Source: Pseudomonas lutea
Lineage (GTDB): Bacteria > Pseudomonadota > Gammaproteobacteria > Pseudomonadales > Pseudomonadaceae
Direction of reading: 5' to 3'
NCBI RefSeq assembly: GCF_000759445.1
Contig: NZ_JRMB01000002.1
Span: 868,001 to 932,000, forward strand
DNA length: 64,000 nucleotides
Both the position numbers and the translations under genes were made by a program. The notes beneath the pieces were generated by a model. The model was given only the letters and a program-made list of their open reading frames with translations. It searched no databases and was not told the origin of the DNA. The first letter of the stretch is position 1; each line of letters opens with the position of its first letter. This document shows, one piece after another, positions 53,059 through 64,000 of the stretch.

Positions 53059-53375
53059 CTACTTCTCACAGCAAAAGAGTTTCAAGCCTGGCATGGTGTG
53101 CATCAGCATGGCGGTTGGCGAAGCAACGGCGATCGGACTTGCTCACTACAGGGTAGGCGAGATCAGGAATGGCGAATGGGTAGATTCTCCACCCAATCTG
53201 CGATGGGGTGCGTGATATGCAAATTATGTGCTCATCTGATCTGGTTCCAGGCGCAACAGACCCAGCCTTAAGTCCACTTGAATAATCTCCCTGTGCGTAG
53301 TCCAAGAGATGAAGAATAGCCAGTCAGCCACTTTCGGCCGGTGCCTTGATTGCGACGGCTCCTCATCGCAAAGGC

Positions 53376-53433
53376 AAAAAAAAAGCCCCGACGCAAGCGC
53401 CGGGGCTTCTCACGCTCCCGGTTATCGGGAGCG
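53376..53433 (-). terminator. Tandem hairpins and terminator of the BON gene
   Basis: Reading the minus strand, an 8-bp stem (CGCTCCCG, 53413-53433) is followed by AAGCCCCGGCGC..TCGGGGCTT (53383-53408) and nine T residues. It lies about 80 bp after the BON stop codon, leaving a 3' UTR. Confidence 0.88.
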
Positions 53434-53512
53434 CTTGTTCAAACCTGAGACCGTTCGGCTGACGACATTCACACTGTCAGCGGGCCGGGCATCAGACCTG
53501 ATCAGGTATGAC

Positions 53513-53863
53513 TTACTCTGCTTTCAGGCCGTCAGCCGAAACAGCTTTGACGCCTTTGATTTTTTTGGTGATTGCTACAGCGGTGGTCTTCTGCGACTCG
53601 GTGACAGCGACTGTCGACGACAGGGAAACCACGCCTTTGTTGGTCTCTACCTTGATGTCGGAGCCTGGAATGCCTTTTTCGGTCAGCAGGTCAGATTTAA
53701 CTTTGGTGGTGATCCAAGTGTCGGAAGTCGCTTCTTTAGTCTTGGCAACTTCGTTTGCAGCAACAGTCATCGGAGCCTGGGCAGAGGTCTGAGCCATGGC
53801 TACGTTGGCCATAGTCAGAGTCAGAGCAGTGGCGGTAGCAGCAGCGATAGCGAACTTCTTCAT
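53513..53863 (-). CDS. Periplasmic BON-domain protein
   Basis: This is a 116-residue secreted protein with a signal peptide (AIAAATATALTLTMANVAMA, cleavage near residue 24) and one BON domain (about 46-114, TWITTKVKSDLLTEKGIPGS then VETNKGVVSLSSTVAVTESQ). BON proteins such as OsmY associate with the envelope and respond to osmotic or stationary stress. The ATG at 53863 begins the signal; a frame to 54088 is upstream non-coding. A GGAG Shine-Dalgarno lies before the ATG. It is monocistronic with strong 3' hairpins. Confidence 0.85.
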   Translation of the reverse strand: MKKFAIAAATATALTLTMANVAMAQTSAQAPMTVAANEVAKTKEATSDTWITTKVKSDLLTEKGIPGSDIKVETNKGVVSLSSTVAVTESQKTTAVAITKKIKGVKAVSADGLKAE

Positions 53864-54109
53864 ACGGGTAACTCCTGTTTTTCTCAGAATCTGCGCCAAC
53901 ATCATTGGCTGCAGGGTTACCGGTATATATCGCAAGCGCTGTGCCAACAGCGAAGCGCTAAACAAATCCTTATAAATCAATGGCTTGTGTTTTAGCGGAT
54001 CCACGCTGGTCGTGCAGATTGCCCGCTTTAGGAAAGTTCCGCTTGCAACTTGCATGTTCTGACAAGCAGCAACCCTGACCCACCGCACCGCAAGCCCTTA
54101 ATTACGCTC

Positions 54110-54135
54110 AAAAAAAAGAGCCCCGAAGGGCTCTT
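54110..54135 (-). terminator. Terminator after pnp
   Basis: On the minus strand GAGCCCC-TTC-GGGGCTC is followed by eight T residues (54110-54117), 25 bp after the pnp stop. Confidence 0.92.
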
Positions 54136-54159
54136 TCTCAAGCGAGCACAGGCGGAGGG

Positions 54160-56265
54160 TTAAACCCCCGACGCCTTGGCAGCAGCAACGTCCTTGATCG
54201 ACAGTTTGATACGACCGCGGTTATCCACGTCCAGTACCAAAACTTCGACTTCCTGACCTTCCTTCAAGATGTCGGTCACTTTCTCAACGCGAGCGTCGCT
54301 CAACATGGAGATGTGCACCAGGCCATCTTTGCCTGGCAGGATGTTCACGAACGCGCCGAAGTCGACGATGCGCTCAACCTTACCGATGTAGATCTTGCCG
54401 ATCTCGGCCTCAGCAGTGATGCCCAAAACGCGCTGGCGTGCAGCTTCAGCCGCTTCTTTGGTCTCGCCGAAGATTTTGATCGAGCCGTCGTCTTCGATAT
54501 CGATCGAGGCTTTGGTTTCTTCGCAGATGGCACGGATGGTCGCGCCACCTTTACCGATCACGTCGCGGATCTTGTCGGTGTCGATCTTCATCGCGATCAT
54601 GGTCGGCGCGTTTTCCGACAGCTCGGTACGCGACTGACCAATGATGGTGTTCATCTGGCCCAGGATGTTCAGGCGAGCGTCCAGTGCCTGACCCAAAGCG
54701 ATCTCCATGATCTCTTCGGTGATGCCTTTTATCTTGATGTCCATCTGCAGCGCAGTAACGCCTTTGGCGGTACCGGCCACTTTGAAGTCCATGTCGCCGA
54801 GGTGGTCTTCGTCACCCAGGATGTCGGTCAGGATGGCGAATTTCTCGCCTTCCTTAACCAGGCCCATGGCGATACCTGCCACCGGGGCTTTCATCGGAAC
54901 ACCAGCGTCCATCAGGGCCAGCGAAGCACCACAGACCGAAGCCATGGAGCTGGAGCCGTTGGATTCGGTGATTTCCGATACGACACGGATGGTGTACGGG
55001 AACACGTCGGCAGCAGGCAGCATGGCCTGAACCGAACGACGAGCCAGACGGCCGTGACCGATTTCACGACGACCTGCGCCACCCATGCGACCACACTCGC
55101 CCACCGAGAACGGAGGGAAGTTGTAGTGCAGCATGAACGGGTCTTTCTTCTCGCCTTCGAGCGTGTCGAGCAACTGCGCATCGCGTGCAGTACCCAGGGT
55201 GGCCACGACCAGCGCCTGAGTTTCGCCACGGGTGAACAGTGCCGAACCGTGAGTCTTCGGCAGAACGCCAACTTCGATGTTCAACGGACGAACAGTCTTG
55301 GTGTCGCGACCGTCGATACGTGGCTTGCCGTTGACGATGTTTTCGCGAACGGTGCGGTATTCGATTTCGCCGAATGCCGCTTTGACTTCGCTGGCGGACG
55401 GGCTGCCGTCTTCAACGGCCAGCTTGGCAACGACCTGATCCTTCAGCTCACCCAGGCGAGCGTAGCGATCGGCCTTGACGGTGATGGTGTAGGCCTCGGA
55501 GATCGCTGCGCCGAACTCGGAGCGGATGGCGCCCAGCAGTTCAGTGGCTTCAGCTTTCGGCGCCCAGTTCCAGGTTGGCTTGGCAGCTTCGGCGGCCAGT
55601 TCTTTGACGGCCTTGATGACCGACTGGAATTCGTCGTGTGCGAACAGCACGGCGCCCAGCATCTGGTCTTCGGTCAGTTCCTTGGCTTCCGACTCAACCA
55701 TCAGTACCGCTTCTTCGGTACCGGCAACGACCATGTCCAGGCTCGATGCTTTCAGCTGTTCGTAAGTCGGGTTCAACAGGTAGCCGGTGCTCTCGTGGAA
55801 AGCAACGCGGGCGGCGCCGATAGGGCCATCAAAAGGGATGCCCGAGATGGCCAGCGCAGCCGACGTACCGATCATCGCGGCGACGTCTGGATCGGTCTTC
55901 TTGCTGGTGGAGACGACGGTGCAGACAACCTGCACTTCGTTCATGAAGCCTTCTGGAAACAGTGGGCGGATCGGACGGTCGATCAAACGCGAGGTCAGTG
56001 TTTCTTTTTCGGAAGGACGGCCTTCACGCTTGAAGAAACCACCAGGGATCTTGCCAGCGGCGTAGGTCTTTTCCTGATAGTGAACGGAAAGAGGGAAAAA
56101 GCCTTTGCTTGGGTCTGCATGCTTGGAGCCGACCACAGTCACGAGAACGGTGACGTCGTCGTCAACGGTGACCAATACAGCACCAGAAGCTTGACGGGCA
56201 ATACGGCCAGTCTCGAGGGTTACGGTCGATTGACCGAATTGAAATTTCTTGATTACCGGGTTCAC
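54160..56265 (-). CDS. pnp: Polynucleotide phosphorylase
   Basis: This is a 701-residue 3'-5' exoribonuclease, phosphorolytic, part of the RNA degradosome. Two RNase PH domains are visible ([20 protein letters not shown] near the N-terminus; [20 protein letters not shown] near residue 340 with the catalytic core [11 protein letters not shown]), then KH ([20 protein letters not shown]) and S1 ([20 protein letters not shown]) domains near residues 555-690. The length equals that of other Pseudomonas PNPases. It lies after rpsO across a 172-bp gap with hairpin potential, where RNase III-dependent autoregulation is known in E. coli. Confidence 0.97.
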   Translation of the reverse strand: MNPVIKKFQFGQSTVTLETGRIARQASGAVLVTVDDDVTVLVTVVGSKHADPSKGFFPLSVHYQEKTYAAGKIPGGFFKREGRPSEKETLTSRLIDRPIRPLFPEGFMNEVQVVCTVVSTSKKTDPDVAAMIGTSAALAISGIPFDGPIGAARVAFHESTGYLLNPTYEQLKASSLDMVVAGTEEAVLMVESEAKELTEDQMLGAVLFAHDEFQSVIKAVKELAAEAAKPTWNWAPKAEATELLGAIRSEFGAAISEAYTITVKADRYARLGELKDQVVAKLAVEDGSPSASEVKAAFGEIEYRTVRENIVNGKPRIDGRDTKTVRPLNIEVGVLPKTHGSALFTRGETQALVVATLGTARDAQLLDTLEGEKKDPFMLHYNFPPFSVGECGRMGGAGRREIGHGRLARRSVQAMLPAADVFPYTIRVVSEITESNGSSSMASVCGASLALMDAGVPMKAPVAGIAMGLVKEGEKFAILTDILGDEDHLGDMDFKVAGTAKGVTALQMDIKIKGITEEIMEIALGQALDARLNILGQMNTIIGQSRTELSENAPTMIAMKIDTDKIRDVIGKGGATIRAICEETKASIDIEDDGSIKIFGETKEAAEAARQRVLGITAEAEIGKIYIGKVERIVDFGAFVNILPGKDGLVHISMLSDARVEKVTDILKEGQEVEVLVLDVDNRGRIKLSIKDVAAAKASGV

Positions 56266-56329
56266 GGTTTCCTACCTTCTTTGTGGCTCTTGGGGAACTG
56301 GTTTCTTGCGAATTCTTGGGCGGCGAGGG

Positions 56330-56402
56330 GAATCGGACCCTTCGGCAGCCCAGATACAACTAGAGGCTGGGAGGCCGCCAGCCCACTGATAAAACCAGCG
56401 GA
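56330..56402 (-). promoter_or_regulatory. Hairpin-rich pnp leader
   Basis: The rpsO-pnp gap contains paired runs (GGCGGC with GCCGCC, CAGCC with GGCTG) that can fold a long stem-loop. A processed stem before pnp is known in enterobacteria; here the fold is inferred from complementarity only. Confidence 0.4.
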
Positions 56403-56437
56403 ACATGACGACCAACCAACCTCTATCCGAGTCGTTA

Positions 56438-56707
56438 TTAGCGACGCAGACCCAGACGACCGATCAGGGCGCTGTAACGGCTAACGTCCTTACCTTTCAG
56501 GTAATCCAGCAGCTTGCGACGCTGGTTTACCATACGGATCAGACCACGACGGGAGTGGTGATCCTTACCGTTGGCCTTGAAGTGGCCTTGCAGTTTGTTG
56601 ATGTTGGCGGTCAGCAGTGCAACCTGCACTTCTGGCGAACCTGTGTCACCAACAGCTTGCTGGTAGTCGGTTACGATCTGAGCTTTATCTTCAACGCTGA
56701 GTGCCAT
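56438..56707 (-). CDS. rpsO: 30S ribosomal protein S15
   Basis: This is an 89-residue primary 16S-binding protein. The family core [20 protein letters not shown] (about residues 22-41) and [21 protein letters not shown] are exact for S15. The ATG at 56707 gives the usual length; a longer frame from 56815 is leader. It sits between truB and pnp as in most Gammaproteobacteria. Confidence 0.98.
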   Translation of the reverse strand: MALSVEDKAQIVTDYQQAVGDTGSPEVQVALLTANINKLQGHFKANGKDHHSRRGLIRMVNQRRKLLDYLKGKDVSRYSALIGRLGLRR

Positions 56708-56858
56708 GTGGGCATTCCTTTTATCAAGAAACCGCTCCGGGGAGACGGCTTCAACAGGCCGAGAGCAAACTCTCGTATTTAATTGTGAGGAGTGACCATG
56801 CCTGTTAACAGCCACCCTCGTACCGCCGTGCCAGGAAACCCTGCCGCGACGGGTCCGG

Positions 56859-57776
56859 TCACTCTGACCGAATCAGTCGACGTGGCGCAATGCGCCCGTC
56901 TTCACTCACTTCACCGATGCCGATGAAGCGTCCTTCATGATCCTGCACCCGCACCATGCCAAACTTCGGCGCGTCCGGGGCTCTTACTGGTTGACCGTGC
57001 AGCCAGTAGAACGAACTGTGCTCCGAGAATTGCAACAGCGGCCAATCCAGCAGCCCGCTGTCCGACGGCATCAGGAAACGGTCAACGGCTTCGTTGCCGC
57101 CTTCTGCGTGCACCGCCTCCAGCTCTTCCAGCGTTACGGTCTGAGCCAGCGTAAATGGTCCAGCCTGTGTACGACGCAGCTGGGCGACGTAAGCACCGCA
57201 GCCAAGCTTCTCACCAATATCCTCCACGAGGGTACGGATATAGGTGCCTTTGGTGCAGTCGACGGCCAAACGAGCAGTGTCGCCTTCACACGCCAATAAT
57301 TCCAGGCGCGCAATAGTAACAGAACGCGGTTCGCGCTCCACCACTTCCCCTGCCCGGGCCAGCTTGTACAACGGCTGGCCATCACGCTTGAGGGCTGAGT
57401 ACATTGGCGGTATCTGACTGATATCCCCACGAAATGCCGGAAGCACCGCTTCGATATCCGCGCGACCAACGGTCACCGGGCGGGTCTGCAGCACTTCGCC
57501 CTCGGCGTCCGCAGTGGTGGTGGTTTTGCCCAACTGCATGAGGGTTTCATAACCCTTGTCGGAATCCAGCAGATACTGGGAAAACTTGGTGGCCTCCCCA
57601 AAGCACAGCGGCAGTACGCCGGTGGCCAGCGGATCGAGGCTGCCGGTGTGACCGGCTTTTTCCGCATTCAGCAACCAGCGCACTTTCTGCAGGGCCGCGT
57701 TGGAGGTAAAGCCCAACGGTTTGTCGAGCAGGATGATCCCGCTGACGTTACGGCGAATACGCTTGACCTGAGCCAC
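56859..57776 (-). CDS. truB: tRNA pseudouridine(55) synthase
   Basis: This is a 305-residue TruB enzyme, forming pseudouridine 55 in the T loop of tRNAs. The catalytic Asp48 is in [21 protein letters not shown], and the [13 protein letters not shown] motif is near residue 175. The start is a GTG at 57776 (reads [10 protein letters not shown]) with GGAGTAAC 4 bp upstream, matching the usual Pseudomonas N-terminus; an ATG at 57827 lies within rbfA. The gene begins 4 bp after the rbfA stop. Confidence 0.95.
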   Translation of the reverse strand: MAQVKRIRRNVSGIILLDKPLGFTSNAALQKVRWLLNAEKAGHTGSLDPLATGVLPLCFGEATKFSQYLLDSDKGYETLMQLGKTTTTADAEGEVLQTRPVTVGRADIEAVLPAFRGDISQIPPMYSALKRDGQPLYKLARAGEVVEREPRSVTIARLELLACEGDTARLAVDCTKGTYIRTLVEDIGEKLGCGAYVAQLRRTQAGPFTLAQTVTLEELEAVHAEGGNEAVDRFLMPSDSGLLDWPLLQFSEHSSFYWLHGQPVRAPDAPKFGMVRVQDHEGRFIGIGEVSEDGRIAPRRLIRSE

Positions 57777-57780
57777 GCCG

Positions 57781-58182
57781 TTACTCCTCCGAACCGTCTT
57801 GCTTCGGAGCGGTCTGGTGCTGACCATCTTCAGCCACTGCGCGCTCGATCAAAGCAGACAAGTGCGCACCACGGGCGACGCTTTCATCGTAATGGAAGTG
57901 CAGTTGCGGAACGCTGCGCAGCTTCATTTCACGGGCCAGCTGCATGCGCAGAAAACCCGCAGCAGCGTTGAGCACCTTGATTGACTGGGCGATCTCTTCG
58001 GCACTGTCCTGACCCATCACGGTCATGAAGATTTTCGCGTGGCCCACGTCGCGACTCACGTCGACGGCAGTGATGGTGACCAGCCCTACGCGGGGGTCTT
58101 TGATCTCACGACGGATCAGCTGTGCCAGCTCGCGCTGCATCTGATCGCCGATACGTTGGGTACGGCTGTATTCTTTTGCCAT
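57781..58182 (-). CDS. rbfA: Ribosome-binding factor A
   Basis: This is a 133-residue KH-like protein that matures the 30S subunit. The N-terminal [20 protein letters not shown] and [20 protein letters not shown] (about residues 31-50) are diagnostic. The C-terminal tail (about 118-133, [15 protein letters not shown]) is acidic and polar, probably unstructured. It lies 158 bp after infB, the gap having a strong hairpin, and 4 bp before truB. Confidence 0.96.
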   Translation of the reverse strand: MAKEYSRTQRIGDQMQRELAQLIRREIKDPRVGLVTITAVDVSRDVGHAKIFMTVMGQDSAEEIAQSIKVLNAAAGFLRMQLAREMKLRSVPQLHFHYDESVARGAHLSALIERAVAEDGQHQTAPKQDGSEE

Positions 58183-58236
58183 GTCTTGTTACCTGTCACT
58201 GACCCATGGCAAAAGCCATGTGGTCTGAAAGCGGCA

Positions 58237-58270
58237 AACGCCCGGCCTGGCAGAAGCCGGACCGGGCGTT
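58237..58270. other. Intercistronic hairpin between infB and rbfA
   Basis: AACGCCCGG(C)C..GG(A)CCGGGCGTT makes a stem of about 13 bp with a short loop and no T-run. A smaller palindrome CATGGCAAAAGCCATG (58205-58220) lies beside it. It may be an RNA processing or attenuation site. Confidence 0.6.
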
Positions 58271-58340
58271 GCGTTTAGAGTCCATGACCTGCGCCACGCA
58301 ACTGCATGCGGCGTAAGCCATGACTCCTGAAGCTCGCGAT

Positions 58341-60872
58341 TTAGAGGCTGCGAGCCACTTGGACCTTCTCGAAGACTTCGATCTTGTCACCGACCTTGAC
58401 GTCGTTGTAGCTCTTGACGCCAATACCGCATTCCATGCCGGCACGTACTTCGGAAGCGTCATCCTTGAAGCGACGCAGGGATTCCAGCTCGCCCTCGAAG
58501 ATAACGATGTCTTCACGCAGTACACGGATTGGACGGTTACGGAAGACAACGCCTTCGATGACCATGCAACCTGCGATCGCGCCGAATTTCGGCGAGCGGA
58601 ACACGTCGCGGACTTCGGCGATGCCCAGGATGTTCTCCCGAACGTCGCTGCCAAGCATGCCGGTGAGGGCCTTCTTGACGTCTTCGATGATGTCGTAGAT
58701 GACGTTGTAGTAACGCATATCCAGACCTTCCTGCTCGACGATCTTGCGCGCGCCAGCATCGGCACGCACGTTGAAGCCGAACAGTACAGCGTTGGAGGCC
58801 AGTGCCAGGTTGGCGTCGCTTTCGGTGATACCACCGACACCGCCGCCGACTACGCGCACTTGCACTTCGTCGTTACCCAGGCCGTTCAATGCGCCCTGCA
58901 ATGCTTCCAGAGAACCACGGACATCGGATTTGAGGACGATGTTAAGCGTCTTCTTCTCTTCCTGACCCATGTTCTCGAAGATGTTTTCCAGCTTGCCGGC
59001 GTGAGCACGGGCCAGCTTGACTTCGCGGAACTTGCCTTGACGGAACAGAGCCACTTCACGGGCTTTCTTCTCGTCGGCAACCACGCTCATCTCGTCACCA
59101 GCGTCCGGCGTACCGTCCAGGCCGAGGATCTCGACAGGGATCGACGGACCGGCTTCCTTGATCGGCTTGCCGTTCTCGTCGAGCATTGCCCGAACGCGAC
59201 CGTAGTTGGAGCCGACCAGAACCATGTCGCCCTGACGCAGCGTACCGTCCTGAACCAGAACAGTAGCAACCGGACCACGGCCCTTGTCCAGACGCGATTC
59301 AACCACAACACCACGACCCGGGGCCGACGGCGTTGCCATCAATTCCAGTACTTCGGCCTGCAGCAGAACAGCTTCGAGCAACTCGTCAACGCCGGTACCC
59401 ATCTTCGCGGAGACCGAAACGAAAGGTGTCTCGCCGCCCCACTCTTCAGATGTGACTCCGTGAACCGAAAGCTCACTGCGGATACGGTCCAGGTCGGCGC
59501 CAGGCTTGTCGATCTTGTTCACGGCAACCACCAGCGGAACACCGGCAGCCTTGGCATGTTGCACGGCTTCGATGGTCTGCGGCATGACGCCGTCGTCAGC
59601 TGCGACAACCAGAATCACGATGTCGGTCGCCTTGGCACCGCGAGCACGCATTGCGGTGAACGCAGCGTGACCCGGGGTATCGAGGAACGTCACCATGCCA
59701 CGCTCTGTTTCAACGTGGTAGGCGCCGATGTGCTGAGTGATACCGCCGGCTTCGCCAGCCGCAACCTTGGCACGACGGATGTAGTCGAGCAGCGAAGTCT
59801 TACCGTGGTCAACGTGGCCCATGACGGTCACAACCGGTGCACGGGAGAACGACTCACCTTCAAACTTCAGAGACTCGGCCAGGGAATCTTCAAGCGCAGT
59901 GTCGCTGACCAGGGTCACTTTGTGGCCCAGTTCTTCGGCAACCAGCTGGGCAGTTTCCTGATCCAGAACCTGGTTGATCGTGGCCGGGGTACCCAGCTTG
60001 AACATGAACTTGATGATTTCAGCAGCTTTGACCGACATCTGTTGAGCGAGATCGCCCACGCTGATGGTCTCGCCGATCTTCACTTCACGAACCAGTGGGC
60101 CGGTAGGGCTCTGGAAGCCGTGAGCGTTACGCTTCTTGAGCTTGGCCTTGCCACGACCGCCACGACGGAAACCGTCGCTCTCTTCGTCGGTAGTCCGAGG
60201 CGCGACGCGTGGCGCGGGGGCCTTTTCCTTGACCGATGCACGATGAGGAGCGTTCTTGCGATCGCCATCACCACCACCGCTGCGACGGTTGTTGTCGTCG
60301 TTGCGTGGTTTGTCGGGGCGACGTTGCTCGTCTTTCTTGCGGTCGGCAACAGGGGCAGGAGCTGGCGCCGGGGTTTCCCGTGCTGGCTCTGCCACTGGCG
60401 AAGCTGGCGCTGCCGGGGCTGTATCAGCACCCGCAGTTTGCGGCGCTGAAGCAGAAGCAGGCTGACGACGCGCTTCTTCTTCGGCGCGCTGACGAGCTTC
60501 TTCTTCGGCCTTTTGGCGAGCGGCATTTTCTACCGCACGACGCTCGTCCAGCTCGCGCTTGCGTTCGGCTTCGATTTCTTCCGGGCTGCGCTGAACAAAG
60601 ACTTTCTTCTTGCGTACTTCAACGCTGATGCTTTTACTGCCAGCAACGCGCAGGGTGCTGGTGGTTTTGCGCTGCAAGGTGATCTTGCGCGGCTCTTCCA
60701 CCTTGGCCTTGTGACCGCTTTTCAGGTGCGTCAACAGGGCTTGTTTTTCGATATCGGTCACAACTTGCTCGGCGGCGTTGTGCGGCAAACCTGCCTCACG
60801 CATCTGCTGTAACAGGCGCTCTACCGGTGTGTCGACCGTCTTGGCCAGTTCTTTCACCGTGACTTGCGTCAT
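58341..60872 (-). CDS. infB: Translation initiation factor IF-2
   Basis: This is an 843-residue GTPase. IF2_N regions (residues 1-50) are followed by a long charged Ala/Glu/Arg/Pro linker (about 90-270) and the G domain with G1 GHVDHGKTS (about 350), G3 DTPGHAAF and G4 NKIDKPGAD, then domains II-IV (KVQVARSL at the end). It places initiator tRNA on the 30S subunit. It lies 27 bp after nusA in the rimP-nusA-infB operon. The linker length and composition vary within the genus. Confidence 0.97.
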   Translation of the reverse strand: MTQVTVKELAKTVDTPVERLLQQMREAGLPHNAAEQVVTDIEKQALLTHLKSGHKAKVEEPRKITLQRKTTSTLRVAGSKSISVEVRKKKVFVQRSPEEIEAERKRELDERRAVENAARQKAEEEARQRAEEEARRQPASASAPQTAGADTAPAAPASPVAEPARETPAPAPAPVADRKKDEQRRPDKPRNDDNNRRSGGGDGDRKNAPHRASVKEKAPAPRVAPRTTDEESDGFRRGGRGKAKLKKRNAHGFQSPTGPLVREVKIGETISVGDLAQQMSVKAAEIIKFMFKLGTPATINQVLDQETAQLVAEELGHKVTLVSDTALEDSLAESLKFEGESFSRAPVVTVMGHVDHGKTSLLDYIRRAKVAAGEAGGITQHIGAYHVETERGMVTFLDTPGHAAFTAMRARGAKATDIVILVVAADDGVMPQTIEAVQHAKAAGVPLVVAVNKIDKPGADLDRIRSELSVHGVTSEEWGGETPFVSVSAKMGTGVDELLEAVLLQAEVLELMATPSAPGRGVVVESRLDKGRGPVATVLVQDGTLRQGDMVLVGSNYGRVRAMLDENGKPIKEAGPSIPVEILGLDGTPDAGDEMSVVADEKKAREVALFRQGKFREVKLARAHAGKLENIFENMGQEEKKTLNIVLKSDVRGSLEALQGALNGLGNDEVQVRVVGGGVGGITESDANLALASNAVLFGFNVRADAGARKIVEQEGLDMRYYNVIYDIIEDVKKALTGMLGSDVRENILGIAEVRDVFRSPKFGAIAGCMVIEGVVFRNRPIRVLREDIVIFEGELESLRRFKDDASEVRAGMECGIGVKSYNDVKVGDKIEVFEKVQVARSL

Positions 60873-60899
60873 GCACTTCTCTCCTCAGGCCGCATCTAC

Positions 60900-62381
60900 T
60901 TACTCGAACCAATGGGCTCGGGCGGCCATGATCAACTTGCCGGCACGATCATCGTCAATGCCGTCGATGTCGAGCAGATCGTCAATAGACTGCTCGGCCA
61001 GGTCTTCGCGGGTAATTACGCCGCGCACCGCCAGTTCCATCGCCAAATCCTTGTCCATACCCTCAAGCGAGAGCAGGTCTTCGGCCGGATGGGCGTCTGC
61101 CAGCTTTTCCTCAGTAGCGATGGCTTTAGTCAACAAACGATCCTTGGCACGAGCGCGAAGCTCGTTGACGGTATCTTCGTCAAAGCCGTCGATGTTGAGC
61201 ATTTCTTCCAACGGTACGTAGGCAATCTCTTCCAGGCTGGTGAAGCCTTCGTCTACCAGTACCTGAGCGAGATCCTCATCGACTTCCAGCTCGTCGATAA
61301 AGTTGCGCAGGATGTCACCGGTTTCCGCTTGCTGCTTGGCCTGGATGTCCGATTCGGTCATCACGTTCAGTGTCCAGCCAGTCAACTGACTCGCCAGGCG
61401 AACATTCTGGCCACCGCGGCCAATCGCCTGAGCGAGGTTGTCTGCGCCTACAGCGATGTCCATGGCGTGGGCGTCTTCATCAACGATGATCGCTGCCACT
61501 TCGGCAGGCGACATGGCGTTGATGACGAACTGCGCCGGGTTATCGTCCCAAAGCACGATATCCACACGCTCGCCGCCCAACTCGCCGGAAACAGCCTGCA
61601 CACGCGAACCGCGCATGCCGATGCATGCGCCCTGCGGGTCAATGCGTTTGTCCTTTGAGCGAACTGCGATCTTTGCACGCGAACCTGGATCACGAGAGGC
61701 AGCCATCACCTCGATGAGTCCTTCGGCGATTTCCGGAACTTCAATCCGGAACAGCTCGATCAGCATCTCTGGCGCCGTACGCGACAGGATCAGCTGAGGG
61801 CCGCGGTTTTCGGTGCGGATCTCTTTAAGCAATGCCCGCACACGGACACCGACGCGGAAGGTCTCCCGCGAAATGATGTCTTCACGTGCCAGCAGGGCTT
61901 CGGCGTTGTTGCCAAGGTCGACGATGACGTTGTCACGCGTGACTTTCTTGACAGTGCCGGAAATGATTTCGCCCAGACGCTCACGGTAGGCGTCCACGAC
62001 TTGAGCGCGCTCAGCTTCGCGGACTTTCTGCACAATGACTTGCTTGGCAGTTTGCGCGGCGATGCGGCCGAACTCGATAGAGTCGATCTTTTCTTCTACT
62101 ACGTCGCCAACATTGGCGCCAGGATGCGTCTGGGCGACCTTGCTTGGCCATGTTTCGATAGCCGGGTCGTCGAGATCGTCTTCTTCGACGACGGTCCAGC
62201 GACGGAAAGTCTCATAGGCACCTGTGTGGCGATTAATCTCGACACGCAGATCTACTTCGTCTTCAAAGCGCTTTTTAGTGGCGGTAGCCAGCGCTATTTC
62301 AAGCGCTTCAAAAATCACGTCGGCCGGTACGCCTTTTTCATTGGATACCGATTCAACAACCAGCAGTACTTCTTTGCTCAT
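60900..62381 (-). CDS. nusA: Transcription termination/antitermination factor NusA
   Basis: This is a 493-residue RNA-polymerase-binding factor: an N-terminal domain (1-130), S1 (about 133-200), two KH domains (about 230-345, [20 protein letters not shown]) and two C-terminal acidic repeats (about 360-493). The ATG at 62381 ([20 protein letters not shown]) is the standard start; an upstream frame to 62402 is non-family. It is 59 bp after rimP. Confidence 0.97.
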   Translation of the reverse strand: MSKEVLLVVESVSNEKGVPADVIFEALEIALATATKKRFEDEVDLRVEINRHTGAYETFRRWTVVEEDDLDDPAIETWPSKVAQTHPGANVGDVVEEKIDSIEFGRIAAQTAKQVIVQKVREAERAQVVDAYRERLGEIISGTVKKVTRDNVIVDLGNNAEALLAREDIISRETFRVGVRVRALLKEIRTENRGPQLILSRTAPEMLIELFRIEVPEIAEGLIEVMAASRDPGSRAKIAVRSKDKRIDPQGACIGMRGSRVQAVSGELGGERVDIVLWDDNPAQFVINAMSPAEVAAIIVDEDAHAMDIAVGADNLAQAIGRGGQNVRLASQLTGWTLNVMTESDIQAKQQAETGDILRNFIDELEVDEDLAQVLVDEGFTSLEEIAYVPLEEMLNIDGFDEDTVNELRARAKDRLLTKAIATEEKLADAHPAEDLLSLEGMDKDLAMELAVRGVITREDLAEQSIDDLLDIDGIDDDRAGKLIMAARAHWFE

Positions 62382-62440
62382 CGTACGCCTCGCCTTTCGC
62401 AAGCCATTGGATCCGCGGGATCCGCAGTATCTGGCACGTC

Positions 62441-62899
62441 TCAGTCAAACTTGGGAATGATGTTGGCTTTGTCGATCAGATCGATCGGCAGCAGGTACTC
62501 GTGTTCATCCACCTGGACCACGACGTCCTGCTCCTCCACCCCGCGGAGAAAGCCTTGAAAGTTGCGCCGACCCTCAAAGGGAGACCGCAGCTTTATCTTC
62601 ACTTGTTCCCCGGCAAACGAAGCAAACTGCTCGATGGTGAACAGTGGGCGTTCCATGCCTGGAGATGAAACTTCGAGCGTGTATTCGGAGCTGATTGGAT
62701 CTTCGACATCCAGAATACCGCTGATCTGACGGCTGACGATCGCGCAATCGTCCACCAAAACGCCGCCTTCTTTATCGATATAGACGCGCAACATCGAGTG
62801 CCGACCTTGAGACGAAAACTCGATACCCCAGCATTCATAGCCTAGGGCCACGACCACCGGGGCCAGCAAGGCCTGCAACTGTTCTAGCTTGCTCGACAC
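62441..62899 (-). CDS. rimP: Ribosome maturation factor RimP
   Basis: This is a 152-residue 30S assembly factor. [20 protein letters not shown] and [20 protein letters not shown] are family signatures. The start is a GTG at 62899 ([16 protein letters not shown]), which gives the common Pseudomonas length; an ATG at 62914 is nearer the tRNA and adds five residues. It heads the operon, downstream of the tRNA-fMet terminator. Confidence 0.94.
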   Translation of the reverse strand: MSSKLEQLQALLAPVVVALGYECWGIEFSSQGRHSMLRVYIDKEGGVLVDDCAIVSRQISGILDVEDPISSEYTLEVSSPGMERPLFTIEQFASFAGEQVKIKLRSPFEGRRNFQGFLRGVEEQDVVVQVDEHEYLLPIDLIDKANIIPKFD

Positions 62900-62995
62900 C
62901 TGAACCCCCTCGTGCATGCTGCAAATAAAAAATGGGCAGAAGCCCAATCATGAAAAACGCCTGCGAAACGCGGCGCCATAAAGTGTCCAGCTAAC

Positions 62996-63018
62996 AAAAA
63001 GCCCCTGAAAAGGGGCTC
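62996..63018 (-). terminator. Terminator after tRNA-fMet
   Basis: On the minus strand AGCCCC-TTTTCA-GGGGCT is followed by five T residues, ending 10 bp after the tRNA CCA. Confidence 0.88.
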
Positions 63019-63027
63019 CGCTAAAAC

Positions 63028-63104
<77 letters not shown>

Positions 63105-63167
63105 ACAAAGCTGGGGCGGAAGTATACGACCGATCCAATTTTGGGTCAATCCGACACATCCACCTAC

Positions 63168-63195
63168 AAGAAAGCCCGCTACTGCGGGCTTTCTT
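63168..63195. terminator. Terminator between the two tRNA genes
   Basis: The stem AAGAAAGCCCGC / GCGGGCTTTCTT with loop TACT is almost perfectly symmetric and can act on both strands. Confidence 0.85.
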
Positions 63196-63201
63196 GTTAA
63201 T

Positions 63202-63287
63202 TGGTACCGAGAAGGGGACTCGAACCCCTACACCCTATGGGCACAACCACCTCAAGGTTGCGTGTCTACCAATTCCACCACCTCGGC
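63202..63287 (-). tRNA. tRNA-Leu (GAG)
   Basis: This is an 86-nt class II tRNA with encoded CCA. The acceptor is GCCGAGG and the anticodon loop TTGAGGT gives GAG. A long variable arm (TGCCCATAGGGTGT region) and T-loop GGTTCGAGTCC are visible. Confidence 0.97.
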
Positions 63288-63331
63288 ATTACAACTCTTT
63301 TGCAGCCCCAACAACGACTGCGAATCCGGTA

Positions 63332-64000
<669 letters not shown>

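Noticed and set aside
53309..53995. 228-codon plus-strand frame over the BON gene
   Set aside because: It runs through the terminator hairpins and antisense to a secreted BON protein with a clear signal peptide.
54313..56484. 723-codon frame antisense to pnp
   Set aside because: Long antisense frames are normal opposite GC-rich genes. The sense strand is an unmistakable PNPase.
58320..60449. 709-codon frame antisense to infB
   Set aside because: The sense strand encodes IF-2 with all GTPase motifs, and the antisense product matches no family.

Overview
The window looks like chromosomal DNA of a plant- or soil-associated Pseudomonas. Supporting signs are GC-rich coding on both strands, dense Pseudomonas-type REP elements (GTAGGAGC..GCTTGC..GCGAA), genus-typical small families (DUF3509, DUF1656, YXWGXW lipoprotein, HBM-type chemoreceptor), and the conserved tpiA-secG-tRNA-Leu-tRNA-fMet-rimP-nusA-infB-rbfA-truB-rpsO-pnp block at the right end. 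No phage, IS element, rRNA or CRISPR array is seen. Species cannot be fixed from the sequence alone.

Layout. 0.66-7.9 kb: a four-gene aromatic-acid-type efflux operon (outer-membrane lipoprotein, FUSC pump, DUF1656, HlyD adaptor) divergent from a LysR regulator, then a 2-hydroxyacid reductase (ghrB). 8.5-10.5 kb: a DMT exporter divergent from an AraC regulator. 11.8-22.7 kb: housekeeping and stress genes (HPF-like ribosome factor, DUF3509, lipoprotein, YpfJ-type zinc peptidase, hydrolase, HAD/tesB pair, GNAT, histone-deacetylase-like amidohydrolase, flavoprotein, acyltransferase, DUF417 protein). 23-30 kb: a secreted protein made of six 13-residue repeats, a chemoreceptor, an orphan binding protein, a phosphoesterase, an MFS exporter and an unknown membrane protein.

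30.2-45.8 kb is a carbohydrate-use region of two back-to-back systems. On the minus strand, an Rbs-type ABC importer (binding protein, ATPase, permease) is followed by a zinc alcohol dehydrogenase, an FGGY kinase and an SDR dehydrogenase, with a LacI regulator beside them. This looks like polyol uptake, oxidation to a ketose and phosphorylation. On the plus strand, an OprD porin, uronate dehydrogenase (udh), an SMP-30 lactonase and a TRAP transporter (P, Q, M) form a hexuronate oxidation route. The 0.5-kb control region between them holds a LacI-type operator on one side and a promoter with a GntR-like palindrome at its start site on the other. A related promoter/operator recurs before udh.

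46.4-51.1 kb is a sulfate-ester/sulfonate scavenging cluster: an alpha-ketoglutarate dioxygenase and a four-gene ABC importer. 51.1-53.1 kb is a signalling pair (receiver plus CheC/CheX-like protein, and a PAS-GGDEF cyclase). A BON-domain protein and the translation/RNA-decay block follow. The window ends inside tpiA.

Between genes, REP elements form several islands, each amplified with its own repeat length (217, 224, 194, 112, 36 bp). A second satellite of about 44 bp recurs in at least two and probably three of these islands. REP pairs also sit inside otherwise compact operons, and one REP supplies the stop codon of the HlyD gene. The repeat architecture and the paired uronate promoters are the least ordinary parts of the window; the gene families themselves are mostly known.
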